Source: a virus. Taken from it: a stretch of 27,601 nucleotides of DNA. Positions 1-6,053 of this stretch are shown here, piece by piece. How positions within the stretch are numbered: position 1 is the first letter of the stretch; every line of letters starts with the position of its first letter. Below the pieces are notes generated by a model, which was not told the origin of the DNA, made no database searches, and saw only the letters and a list, made by a program, of their open reading frames with translations. Location of the stretch: the IMG/VR virus record IMGVR_UViG_3300008954_000224, positions 1 through 27,601 of that record; one strand, given 5' to 3'. The translations under genes were made by a program, and so were the position numbers.

Positions 1-14
1 TATATATATAATAC

Positions 15-41
15 ACGCATGCGTTTTTTGGGGTGGGGTGG
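15..41. repeat. Palindrome followed by G-rich tract
   Basis: ACGCATGCGT (15-24) is a perfect 10-bp palindrome. It runs into six T and then GGGGTGGGGTGG (30-41). This is the only GC-rich island in the first 470 bases. The palindrome has no loop, so it is a poor hairpin; a protein-binding site is more likely than a terminator. The role is unknown. Confidence 0.5.
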
Positions 42-264
42 TGCAATTCCTTTTATAATAATGCAAATCATTCTCAATCAATACCTTATTAAAAAGAATC
101 TTTTAAAATTTAATATAATCTATGTAATTCTTTTTATATTGGTTATTACTTCATAAATTATCATCAAGAAGAAGTGTATTATGTATTAAATCAATCTATA
201 AACCTATATAAAGCAAGGTAGTGACTACAATCTAATAATAACCAGTCATTATTATTATTTATTC

Positions 265-288
265 TATTGATTATTATATTGATTATTA
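265..288. repeat. 12-bp tandem direct repeat
   Basis: TATTGATTATTA occurs twice back to back (265-276 and 277-288) without mismatch. In DNA this AT-rich a short repeat can arise by chance. It lies in the non-coding region, where iteron-like sites would be expected if this were an origin. Confidence 0.4.
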
Positions 289-414
289 AAATCTATTTAA
301 AAGCATTAAATAAGCTTATACAAAGCTTTCTTTAGTTTGTAGTATGTTAGTATATTAAATGTATTTATGGCTAGTGCATGGCTATTTATGAACCATTAAA
401 CACTATATTATATA

Positions 415-457
415 TAAAAAAAGAGTTATTAAAATCAATCAATAACTCTTTTTATTT
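415..457. terminator. Bidirectional hairpin terminator
   Basis: The stem AAAGAGTTATT (420-430) pairs perfectly with AATAACTCTTT (441-451) around a 10-base loop. An A-run precedes it and a T-run follows, so it has a U-tail in both directions. It lies 16 bp beyond the stop of the leftward gene ending at 473 and most likely ends that leftward transcript. Confidence 0.8.
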
Positions 458-472
458 GTAAGGTTTAAAAGT

Positions 473-670
473 TTATTTTTTTAATAAATATTCATGTACT
501 AATTCCTTTGTAAATTCATATGACAAACCAAACTTTTCAACTATTTCATTTATAATAGTCTCAGAATGAAAGCCATTGCTTATATATCTTTTATTGTCTG
601 GAAAGTAAGAGCCAGTTTTAAAAGCTTTATTTTTATAATTATCTATATAATTTGTTATTTCATTATTCAT
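473..670 (-). CDS. Small hypothetical protein (65 aa)
   Basis: I do not recognise this protein. It is charged and probably helical in its C-terminal half, with no membrane segment or cysteine motif. The ATG has a good Shine-Dalgarno (GAAGGA about 10 bases upstream on the minus strand). It is the last gene of a three-gene leftward cassette and is followed by the hairpin terminator at 415-457. Confidence 0.7.
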   Translation of the reverse strand: MNNEITNYIDNYKNKAFKTGSYFPDNKRYISNGFHSETIINEIVEKFGLSYEFTKELVHEYLLKK

Positions 671-702
671 TGTTATTTTTCCTTCTTTAATTAATATTAA
701 TA

Positions 703-716
703 ATCTATATATAGAT
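703..716. repeat. 14-bp palindrome between leftward genes
   Basis: ATCTATATATAGAT is perfectly palindromic and lies in the 69-bp gap between two leftward genes. It may be a binding site for regulated expression of the distal gene, or a chance product of AT richness. Confidence 0.35.
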
Positions 717-739
717 AAAAAAATATTAATGCAAGTTAT

Positions 740-1597
740 TTATTCAACTAACATAAAATTATTATCTTTAAAGCTAGGTAAAAAACCTTTTGCTTTTAAA
801 TATAATGTACTATTCTCAGGTTTTAAAAATGTTAAGTCGTTACTATCACCTGAAATCATATTACTATATAAAAAACCTTGCTTTACATATTTATCTATAA
901 CTTTTTCATGTATTACAATAGCTATTCTCATTTTTTTACTTAATGCTATATCAACATATTTTTTATATTTACTTTCATTGCTATAGGAAAATGTTAAGTC
1001 AATAAAACCTTTGGTATTTCTTAATGGTTTTTTGGTATAGTCATAATATTTAATATTATGTTGTATAGTATAATATTTTATATAATTAAATATGTTAGAG
1101 TCTTTTTCAAATTCAATGTCACTTGTACCATTTAATCTAATACAAGGTTTTAAATTCTTTTTATTAGCTATTCTTAAAAGTTTTTCAGTATCTTTTTTTA
1201 ATAGTTTTAAATATTCTTTTGGATATTGTATTTTAAATAATGCTTTTATTAATCTATATATATTTATATTTTCAAATATAATAGCATTGCCAGTATGCAA
1301 AATACAAGTTTTAAAACAATTAGCAATTTTTGCATGTGTACAAAATTGCTTTAAATTATATAAATATTGTATCCCTGTAATATATCCATTTTTAGAGTTT
1401 TTACTTGTCTTTAAATCTTTTTCAATAGATAAAAGAGAATTAGGGAATTTACAGAAAGCATTATATATTTTTTTATCAGTAAATATTTTATGCTTTATTC
1501 TGGTAGCTATTTCTTTTGATGTTTCCTTTTTACTATCAAATAATAAATTTTCTAAATTATCTATATTATATATTATTTTTGTTTTATCAAATTTCAT
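740..1597 (-). CDS. Conserved phage protein with Cys cluster and RLNGTSDI motif
   Basis: This 285-residue protein matches, from memory, a widespread phage family of unknown function (I believe annotated DUF7227). Its hallmarks are a GYITGIQYL-type segment (71-79), a cysteine cluster C86-x7-C94-x3-C98, and the motif RLNGTSDI (154-161) followed by a YYDYTK segment. The cysteines suggest metal or Fe-S binding, but no enzymatic function is known to me. The start has an AAGGA ribosome binding site just upstream. It is the middle gene of the leftward cassette and lies 4 bp after a 43-residue gene. Its C-terminus ends in a hydrophobic, aromatic stretch. Confidence 0.8.
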   Translation of the reverse strand: MKFDKTKIIYNIDNLENLLFDSKKETSKEIATRIKHKIFTDKKIYNAFCKFPNSLLSIEKDLKTSKNSKNGYITGIQYLYNLKQFCTHAKIANCFKTCILHTGNAIIFENINIYRLIKALFKIQYPKEYLKLLKKDTEKLLRIANKKNLKPCIRLNGTSDIEFEKDSNIFNYIKYYTIQHNIKYYDYTKKPLRNTKGFIDLTFSYSNESKYKKYVDIALSKKMRIAIVIHEKVIDKYVKQGFLYSNMISGDSNDLTFLKPENSTLYLKAKGFLPSFKDNNFMLVE

Positions 1598-1601
1598 TTT
1601 T

Positions 1602-1733
1602 TTAATTCCTTATTAAAATTTTAAATGCATATAATAAATTTAATTCTTGCATTTGTTTATATGTAATTTTTTTATTTAAAAATAATTGCATAGTTTTATT
1701 CAATATTTTATTTAATTGTTTTTCTTTTTGCAT
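1602..1733 (-). CDS. Small basic protein (43 aa), first gene of leftward cassette
   Basis: A short leftward frame starts MQKEKQLNKI and ends just before the next gene's start. It has an AAAGG Shine-Dalgarno about 7 bases upstream and is the first gene after the divergent control region. It is Lys/Gln/Asn-rich and helical, a size and composition that would suit a small DNA-binding or antirepressor-like protein, but no motif proves that. Supported by position, spacing and ribosome binding site only. Confidence 0.5.
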   Translation of the reverse strand: MQKEKQLNKILNKTMQLFLNKKITYKQMQELNLLYAFKILIRN

Positions 1734-1784
1734 TTTTTTAAACCTTTATAAATTAAAAACTATATATAGAGTATACTAATTAAT

Positions 1785-1889
1785 TATAATTACAACCTAT
1801 ACTTGAGATAGGAAAAACCTATAACTAAAAAGATATATAATAATGTATGATATAGGAATTTCCTATGTAACATATAGGTTGAAATTATA
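1785..1889. promoter_or_regulatory. Divergent operator region: 40-bp inverted repeat
   Basis: Positions 1785-1824 and 1850-1889 are inverted copies of each other: 32 of 40 bases match, separated by 25 bp. Each arm carries three half-sites of CCTAT/ATAGG with the same 12- and 10-bp centre spacing (1796, 1808, 1818 and 1852, 1862, 1874). The inner pair of the right arm forms ATAGGAA-T-TTCCTAT (1852-1866). The outer ends read ATAGGTTG(A/T)AATTATA outward on both sides, so the candidate -35 boxes are inside the repeat. This is the layout of repressor operators between two divergent transcription units. Confidence 0.75.
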
Positions 1890-1906
1890 TCTAGCTGTGC
1901 TATGGT
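1879..1906 (+). promoter_or_regulatory. Candidate rightward sigma70-type promoter
   Basis: TTGAAA (1879-1884), a 16-bp spacer and TATGGT (1901-1906), with TG upstream as in an extended -10. The -35 overlaps the outer end of the right operator arm. It would drive the gene at 1941. The mirror position on the left arm (TTGTAA, minus strand) has a less clear -10. Confidence 0.5.
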
Positions 1907-1940
1907 AAATCATATTAAACAAAAATAAGGAAAACAAATA

Positions 1941-2138
1941 ATGAAAACATTATTTAAAAATATAAAGTACAGACCAAGACCAAATAGAATGTTTACTAGA
2001 GGTAAATGTGAAACATGGTATGGTATTAAAGGTAAAGGTAAAGATACGCTATGTTCTATATACTTTGGAAGTTTAGCTCTATATGTATACAAACCTAAAA
2101 CATTTTGGAGTTTAGATAGACTAAACTTTGAAGGTTAA
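1941..2138 (+). CDS. Small basic hypothetical protein (65 aa)
   Basis: First rightward gene after the divergent control region. It is rich in Lys, Arg and aromatic residues, which suggests nucleic-acid binding, but I do not recognise the family. An AAGGA ribosome binding site lies about 10 bases before the ATG. Possible host-takeover or regulatory role, inferred only from its first position. Confidence 0.6.
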   Translation: MKTLFKNIKYRPRPNRMFTRGKCETWYGIKGKGKDTLCSIYFGSLALYVYKPKTFWSLDRLNFEG

Positions 2139-2146
2139 AATAATAC

Positions 2147-2186
2147 TTGACAGGTTTTGCTAGTTCCTGTATTTTAAAAACTAGCA
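2147..2186 (+). promoter_or_regulatory. Promoter with inverted repeat over the -10
   Basis: TTGACA (2147-2152), a 17-bp spacer and TATTTT (2170-2175). A perfect 8-bp inverted repeat, TGCTAGTT (2158-2165) and AACTAGCA (2179-2186), brackets the -10. A second short pair, ACAGG/CCTGT (2150-2154 and 2166-2170), lies within. The string AATAATACTTGACA is shared with the promoter at 3330. The geometry suits a repressor site on an early promoter. Confidence 0.6.
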
Positions 2187-2227
2187 TATAAAGGAAAAAT
2201 AATTAGAAAATTTAGAGGAGAATAAAA

Positions 2228-2344
2228 ATGACTAAAGAATATAAAATATACAATGAAGACAATGAATTAGTAGCTAAAGGAAAACTGTTAGAGATATTGC
2301 AGTTACTAATTAATCTAGGATATAGAATAGAGGAGAAAGTATGA
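2228..2344 (+). CDS. Small hypothetical protein (38 aa)
   Basis: A frame of 38 codons beginning MTKEYKIYNE, with a strong AGGAG ribosome binding site 8 bases before the ATG. It ends directly before the next start, at 2345. Not recognised; the N-terminus looks like a short beta hairpin and the rest a helix. Probably the first gene read from the 2147 promoter. Confidence 0.6.
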   Translation: MTKEYKIYNEDNELVAKGKLLEILQLLINLGYRIEEKV

Positions 2345-2554
2345 ATGAGTAGATTATCAGACCAAATACTAGACGAAGAAAACACATGGTATCTTGCAGT
2401 AGGTAAGATATTTGATGAGGGTCATAAACACTTCGCAGAATTTGCAAGTGAAGTGACACAAAGAAAACCACACCCAAATCCTAATATTCCTACACATGAA
2501 GTGGAAGAAGAACTAGAGGAATTTTGGAATGAAAAATGGAGTATGTTAAGATGA
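2345..2554 (+). CDS. Small acidic hypothetical protein (69 aa)
   Basis: Begins MSRLSDQILD directly after the previous stop, with GAGGAG upstream in the preceding gene's last codons. Acidic and Trp-containing, with a Pro-rich middle (residues 41-50). No recognised domain. The last codons overlap the next start by 4 bases, indicating coupled translation. Confidence 0.65.
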   Translation: MSRLSDQILDEENTWYLAVGKIFDEGHKHFAEFASEVTQRKPHPNPNIPTHEVEEELEEFWNEKWSMLR

Positions 2555-2688
2555 AACATGAACTATATAAAGACTATGCACTAGGCATGGACATTGCTTG
2601 TCTAGGGTCTAGGTATAATCTAACTTGTGAAGAAGTTAGAGAACTACTAGGCATAGAAGAAGATGAGGAGAATGAAGATGATTATTAG
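2551..2688 (+). CDS. Small hypothetical protein (45 aa)
   Basis: Frame starting MKHELYKDYA at an ATG overlapping the previous stop region. The helix-turn-helix-like run at residues 11-37, with spacing like YNLTCEEVRELLG, may hint at a mini DNA-binding fold; this is weak. Its last codons (EEDEENEDDY) also encode the ribosome binding site of the next gene. Confidence 0.55.
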   Translation: MKHELYKDYALGMDIACLGSRYNLTCEEVRELLGIEEDEENEDDY

Positions 2689-2971
2689 CAGAGGATATAA
2701 ATTAACAGAGTTCAGAGATAAATGGAAAACTATTTATAGTAAAACATTTCTGAACAAGTATATACCTATCCATGAAAATGTATGGGTAGATGATAAAGAG
2801 TTTATAGAAACTATGAAGAAACCAGAAGGTGAAAGATACATATGGACAATAGGAGAACAAGATTGTGTCTGGTATGTAACAAGTGGCTACCATTGGGTTA
2901 ATAGAATAGGTTTTATAATAACTAAAAATAAATGGGAGCATGACATGAACATAGAAGTAAAAGGATATTAA
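2678..2971 (+). CDS. Hypothetical protein (97 aa)
   Basis: Upstream ATGs at 2663 and 2672 lie on or against the Shine-Dalgarno; the AGGAG at 2666-2670 is 7 bases before the ATG at 2678, so that start is chosen. Aromatic-rich with several Trp (WVDD, WTIG, WYVT, WVNR), likely a compact beta-rich fold. Not recognised. It overlaps the previous gene by 11 bases. Confidence 0.65.
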   Translation: MIISRGYKLTEFRDKWKTIYSKTFLNKYIPIHENVWVDDKEFIETMKKPEGERYIWTIGEQDCVWYVTSGYHWVNRIGFIITKNKWEHDMNIEVKGY

Positions 2972-2972
2972 T

Positions 2973-3113
2973 ATGAATGAAGATTTATACGAAATGAGTA
3001 ATAAGTTATTAGCTTTTTGTGAGAAGTACAAAGATGAAATTCCTTATGATGACTTAAATAATTTCCATGAGTTATGGAGTAGAATTTATAATAGTTTACA
3101 AACAGGAGAATGA
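2973..3113 (+). CDS. Small hypothetical protein (46 aa)
   Basis: Starts MNEDLYEMSN one base after the previous stop; AAAGGA lies 6 bases upstream. Acidic and predicted helical. Its last residues (TGE) encode the AGGAGAA that serves the next gene. Confidence 0.6.
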   Translation: MNEDLYEMSNKLLAFCEKYKDEIPYDDLNNFHELWSRIYNSLQTGE

Positions 3114-3116
3114 AGA

Positions 3117-3326
3117 ATGATAACATTTATGAAAGTTGTTGGAGTATTTGCTTTGTTTCATTCAATAACAAGTGTAATACTTCTTATGTATTTTAAATAT
3201 CCTATTGATTTATTTATGTTTTTTATATTTGCTACTGAATTTGCAATAGGTATTATGATGTTTATAGGAATAAAAATATTAAGAGATGAATATTACCATA
3301 TTGGTAACAAAAATGGTAAAAAATAA
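3117..3326 (+). CDS. Small membrane protein, two TM segments (69 aa)
   Basis: Two hydrophobic segments, about residues 6-25 and 31-54, followed by a basic tail (GNKNGKK), suggest an inner-membrane hairpin with both ends inside. Size and topology resemble class II holins or superinfection proteins, but it lies away from the hydrolase gene at 7845. Function not assigned. Confidence 0.6.
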   Translation: MITFMKVVGVFALFHSITSVILLMYFKYPIDLFMFFIFATEFAIGIMMFIGIKILRDEYYHIGNKNGKK

Positions 3327-3329
3327 TAC

Positions 3330-3357
3330 TTGACATTAAAATTTATATGAGTATAAT
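3330..3357 (+). promoter_or_regulatory. Sigma70-type promoter
   Basis: TTGACA (3330-3335), a 16-bp spacer and TATAAT (3352-3357): both boxes are perfect consensus. The predicted transcript start is near 3364, a few bases before the gene starting at 3381. Confidence 0.7.
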
Positions 3358-3380
3358 ATATATAATTTATGGAGAATAAC

Positions 3381-3572
3381 ATGATAAAAAAATATAAAAC
3401 ACATACAGAAATTGATACATCTATTGAGAGTATTATACAAGGTGCTTTTGATACGACTAATATAAAAGAAATTCCTATAGAAAAAATAAATACTTTCATA
3501 AAGGAATATGATAAAGAAATGTCTAGAGATTTAGACAATCAACATTATAGTGAAGGAGAAGTTTATGACTAA
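3381..3572 (+). CDS. Small hypothetical protein (63 aa)
   Basis: An ATG at 3369 is possible, but it would leave almost no leader; GGAG at 3371-3374 lies 6 bases before the ATG at 3381, which is preferred (MIKKYKTHTE). Acidic, helical, no recognised domain. Probably the first gene from the 3330 promoter. Its end overlaps the next start by 8 bases. Confidence 0.6.
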   Translation: MIKKYKTHTEIDTSIESIIQGAFDTTNIKEIPIEKINTFIKEYDKEMSRDLDNQHYSEGEVYD

Positions 3573-3699
3573 AGAACAAGCACTAGAAAATATTCGTTGG
3601 GCATTAGTAAATTATCTTGATGATAATCCTAGCGAAGATGGAGAATTAATTGATAAATCATTTAATAAAATAAGAGAGGATATAGACAATGAAGATTAG
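3565..3699 (+). CDS. Small acidic protein (44 aa)
   Basis: Begins MTKEQALENI with AAGGAG 6 bases upstream inside the previous gene. Fully helical and acidic, ending DIDNED. Not recognised. Overlaps both neighbours by 8-11 bases, a pattern of translational coupling. Confidence 0.6.
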   Translation: MTKEQALENIRWALVNYLDDNPSEDGELIDKSFNKIREDIDNED

Positions 3700-3973
3700 A
3701 GATTTAATAGAACTACAAGAAGTTATAGAGAAAAAGAATACACCTATTGATATACATGAATATGATTTTAAATACTATTCAAGTTCAGAAGGTAAAGAAC
3801 GTGACATATTAGACATGGATTTAATTCATGTTATCAGAGCTTTATCCAAGACTAACAATACTTCTACAAAGGATAAAGATATAATAGAAGGACAATTATC
3901 TAGAATAAAAAACCATGTAGATAATGTTAGAGTATTAGTTAATTCAATAGAGGAGGATATTAAAGATGGATAA
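3689..3973 (+). CDS. Hypothetical helical protein (94 aa)
   Basis: Starts MKIRDLIELQ with GAGGA about 9 bases upstream. Mostly charged, with coiled-coil-like stretches at residues 1-17 and 65-90. I do not recognise the family. Ends GAGGAGGATATTAAAG, which carries the ribosome binding site for the next gene. Confidence 0.65.
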   Translation: MKIRDLIELQEVIEKKNTPIDIHEYDFKYYSSSEGKERDILDMDLIHVIRALSKTNNTSTKDKDIIEGQLSRIKNHVDNVRVLVNSIEEDIKDG

Positions 3974-4121
3974 ACTAACAGAACATGAACTATTAAATAG
4001 ACTTGATAATGAATTTTATGATGTTGATTTTCAAGTTGTAACAAGTGCAACAAGAGGTGTTGTAGCTACTGTTCAATTTTATGAAGATAAATTAGATGAG
4101 GAGTGTTGTACAGATGAATAA
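3966..4121 (+). CDS. Small hypothetical protein (51 aa)
   Basis: Begins MDKLTEHELL, with GAGGAGG about 9 bases upstream in the preceding gene. An amphipathic helix (residues 1-16) is followed by a probable beta-hairpin (19-41) and an acidic end with paired cysteines (EECCTDE). Not recognised. It overlaps the next gene by 8 bases. Confidence 0.55.
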   Translation: MDKLTEHELLNRLDNEFYDVDFQVVTSATRGVVATVQFYEDKLDEECCTDE

Positions 4122-5463
4122 AGATAATCATTATGTACTTATTACTTCCTTTAATGAAGAGGGATATAAACTTTATGCAAAAGATATGCTTAAAAGTTTT
4201 AAAAAGTTTTGGAATAAAGATGTAGAACTAGAAGCATGGTATCATGATTGTAAACTACCTGCTGATATTCCACGAGCTTCTAACATTATTTATAAAAATT
4301 TAAATGATGTAAAGGATATGATTAATTATAGAAAAAATATGGCTAGATATGATGGTACTCTTGGTGGCACAGTTGAATATGATTGGAGAAGAGATGCTAT
4401 TAAATGGTGTCATAAAGTTTATGCTATGACTGAAACAGCTAGAATGAGTAGTAGTAAATGGTTGATATGGTTAGATGCTGATACAGTTACTCATAAACCA
4501 GTACCAAAAAAATTTCTTAATGAGTTATGTAAAAAAGAAATAGATATACTTCATTTAGGTAGAACTGCAATAGATTATAGCGAAACTTCTTTCGTAGGAT
4601 TTAATTTACTTTCTGTGATGGCACAAGAATTTTTAGAAGATATGCGTGGTTGTTATAACATGGGTGAAACTATTGCATATAGAGAATGGCATGATGGTTT
4701 TATATTTGAACGTCTTCTCAAAATTCATATGGCTCATGGATTAGTAGCCCATAATCTTACGCCAAGTGTAAGAGGATTAGATGTATTTAATCAATCTTCT
4801 TTAAATAATTATCTACAACATTTCAAAGGATTTAAAGATATAAATGCTAGTAGATATACATTTCTTTATGATATGATAGAAAAATATAAAGCTAATAAAA
4901 TAATAGAAACTGGTACTTGGAATGGTGGTCGTGCTATCAAAATGGCAGATGCATCATTTAAACATACAGATGTAGTGCAATATATTGGATATGATTTATT
5001 TGGACTAGCTAATAATGAACTAGATAAAAAAGAATTTAATACAAAGACGCACCATACTTTAAAAGAAATACAAGATAGATTAGATAAGTATGCAAGAGAA
5101 AAGAAAAAACTAGGAAAAACATTTGAATATGTTCTTCATGAAGGAGATACAAAGGATACACTAAAAGAAAAAATGGATGCTGATTTTGTCTTTATTGATG
5201 GTGGACATTCATATGAAACAGTTAAACATGATTTTGAAATGTTAAAACATAATCCTCAAATTGTTCTTGATGATTTCTTTTTAGAGGATGATAATGGAAA
5301 GAAACCAAGTGAAGAACATTGTGGAGTTAATAAACTCTTTGAAGAAATTACATTACCAAAGAAAGTTTTAAAGACAAGAGACCCTGTAATGAGTGGGGGA
5401 GTTATTGGACTAGCTTTAGTAACTCAATGGAAACAACTCTTACATAATAAGGAGAATGTATAA
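4114..5463 (+). CDS. Glycosyltransferase-like plus methyltransferase-like fusion protein
   Basis: Start at 4114 (MNKDNHYVLI) is chosen because GAGGAG at 4098-4103 is 10 bases upstream; 4096 has none. Residues 1-235 resemble a GT-A glycosyltransferase: a VLITSFNEE start, a WLDADT segment with a DxD-type DAD at 121-123, and YREWHDGF near 195. Residues about 245-435 resemble a class I SAM methyltransferase (Methyltransf_24 type): IIETGTWNGG near 262 as the SAM loop and FIDGGHS near 361 as the acidic motif. Such two-domain proteins would modify a sugar or peptide on host or virion surface. A longer paralogue lies at 20516. Activity and substrate are inferred. Confidence 0.7.
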   Translation: MNKDNHYVLITSFNEEGYKLYAKDMLKSFKKFWNKDVELEAWYHDCKLPADIPRASNIIYKNLNDVKDMINYRKNMARYDGTLGGTVEYDWRRDAIKWCHKVYAMTETARMSSSKWLIWLDADTVTHKPVPKKFLNELCKKEIDILHLGRTAIDYSETSFVGFNLLSVMAQEFLEDMRGCYNMGETIAYREWHDGFIFERLLKIHMAHGLVAHNLTPSVRGLDVFNQSSLNNYLQHFKGFKDINASRYTFLYDMIEKYKANKIIETGTWNGGRAIKMADASFKHTDVVQYIGYDLFGLANNELDKKEFNTKTHHTLKEIQDRLDKYAREKKKLGKTFEYVLHEGDTKDTLKEKMDADFVFIDGGHSYETVKHDFEMLKHNPQIVLDDFFLEDDNGKKPSEEHCGVNKLFEEITLPKKVLKTRDPVMSGGVIGLALVTQWKQLLHNKENV

Positions 5464-5615
5464 TGAATGAATATATATTTACAACAAAGCATACTGTTTT
5501 AATTGAAGCAGATAGTAAAGAAGAAGCAACAGAAATCTATGAAAATCTTGATGACTATGGAGATATTTCTGATGTAGAAATAGAGGAGAATGAAGATGTT
5601 CCTAGTAACATATAA
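5463..5615 (+). CDS. Small hypothetical protein (50 aa)
   Basis: Begins MNEYIFTTKH at a TAATG junction with the previous stop; AAGGAG lies 7 bases upstream. The pattern of a strand, then a helix with SKEEATEIYE, then a strand resembles small phage proteins with a beta-alpha-beta unit. Not recognised. Its last 20 bases overlap the next gene. Confidence 0.6.
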   Translation: MNEYIFTTKHTVLIEADSKEEATEIYENLDDYGDISDVEIEENEDVPSNI

Positions 5616-5868
5616 AATCCAAGATGGAGAGCATGAATACCATGAGTACTCTTGGTTCTCTATGGGTACTCAATCTGATTATGATGTGGGAGTTATTAAA
5701 GATAAGGTACTGATAGAGGAAGTTTATGGTGGAGAAGTTGAACAAGAAGAAGGAACAAATAAATATTTTTCAAGAGATTGGGATACATATATACAAGTAT
5801 ATTCTGTAAAAGATATAACACCAAAAGAATTAGATGTGTTAGATAAGTTTGGAGTGGTATATAAATGA
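5596..5868 (+). CDS. Hypothetical protein (90 aa)
   Basis: GAGGAG (5583-5588) is too close to the ATG at 5590; the ATG at 5596 is 7 bases away and gives MFLVTYKIQD. Acidic, beta-rich start (a ferredoxin-like or DUF-type small fold is possible). Not recognised. Ends in an ATGA overlap with the next start. Confidence 0.65.
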   Translation: MFLVTYKIQDGEHEYHEYSWFSMGTQSDYDVGVIKDKVLIEEVYGGEVEQEEGTNKYFSRDWDTYIQVYSVKDITPKELDVLDKFGVVYK

Positions 5869-6053
5869 GAATTAAAATTTCAAGAGTAGCTAAAGATATA
5901 GATGGTATACCACGAGCATTTACAATTAAAATAAATGGTAAAAAATATCCTAGAAATGTTAAAGGATTTTATTTTCCTGATGATAGAAAAAAAATTACTG
6001 CTATAAACCAAGCTATAGAAGATTATAAAATTGAGGAGAATGAATTAGCATGA
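5865..6053 (+). CDS. Small basic hypothetical protein (62 aa)
   Basis: Starts MRIKISRVAK at an ATGA overlap with the previous gene, with TTGGAG upstream. Basic, with a strand-rich centre and a C-terminal helix. Not recognised. It shares a 4-base ATGA overlap with the following SSB-like gene. Confidence 0.6.
   Translation: MRIKISRVAKDIDGIPRAFTIKINGKKYPRNVKGFYFPDDRKKITAINQAIEDYKIEENELA

Larger units (their letters stand above)
1..472. other. Non-coding AT-rich left region
   Basis: No reading frame with a credible start and ribosome binding site is visible on either strand. The stretch is almost pure A/T apart from a short GC-rich island at 15-41. It holds a 10-bp palindrome, a 12-bp tandem repeat and, at its right end, a hairpin terminator for the leftward genes. 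AT-rich DNA with short repeats could be a replication origin or a terminal region, but nothing here proves it. Confidence 0.6.

Noticed and set aside
729-1616. Rightward frames opposite the leftward cassette
   Set aside because: No ribosome binding sites, and their hydrophobic, Phe/Leu-rich content is the mirror of the AT-rich Lys/Asn-rich leftward genes; shadows.
2551-2688. DNA-binding helix-turn-helix in the 45-aa protein
   Set aside because: The spacing only loosely fits and the protein is short and acidic.
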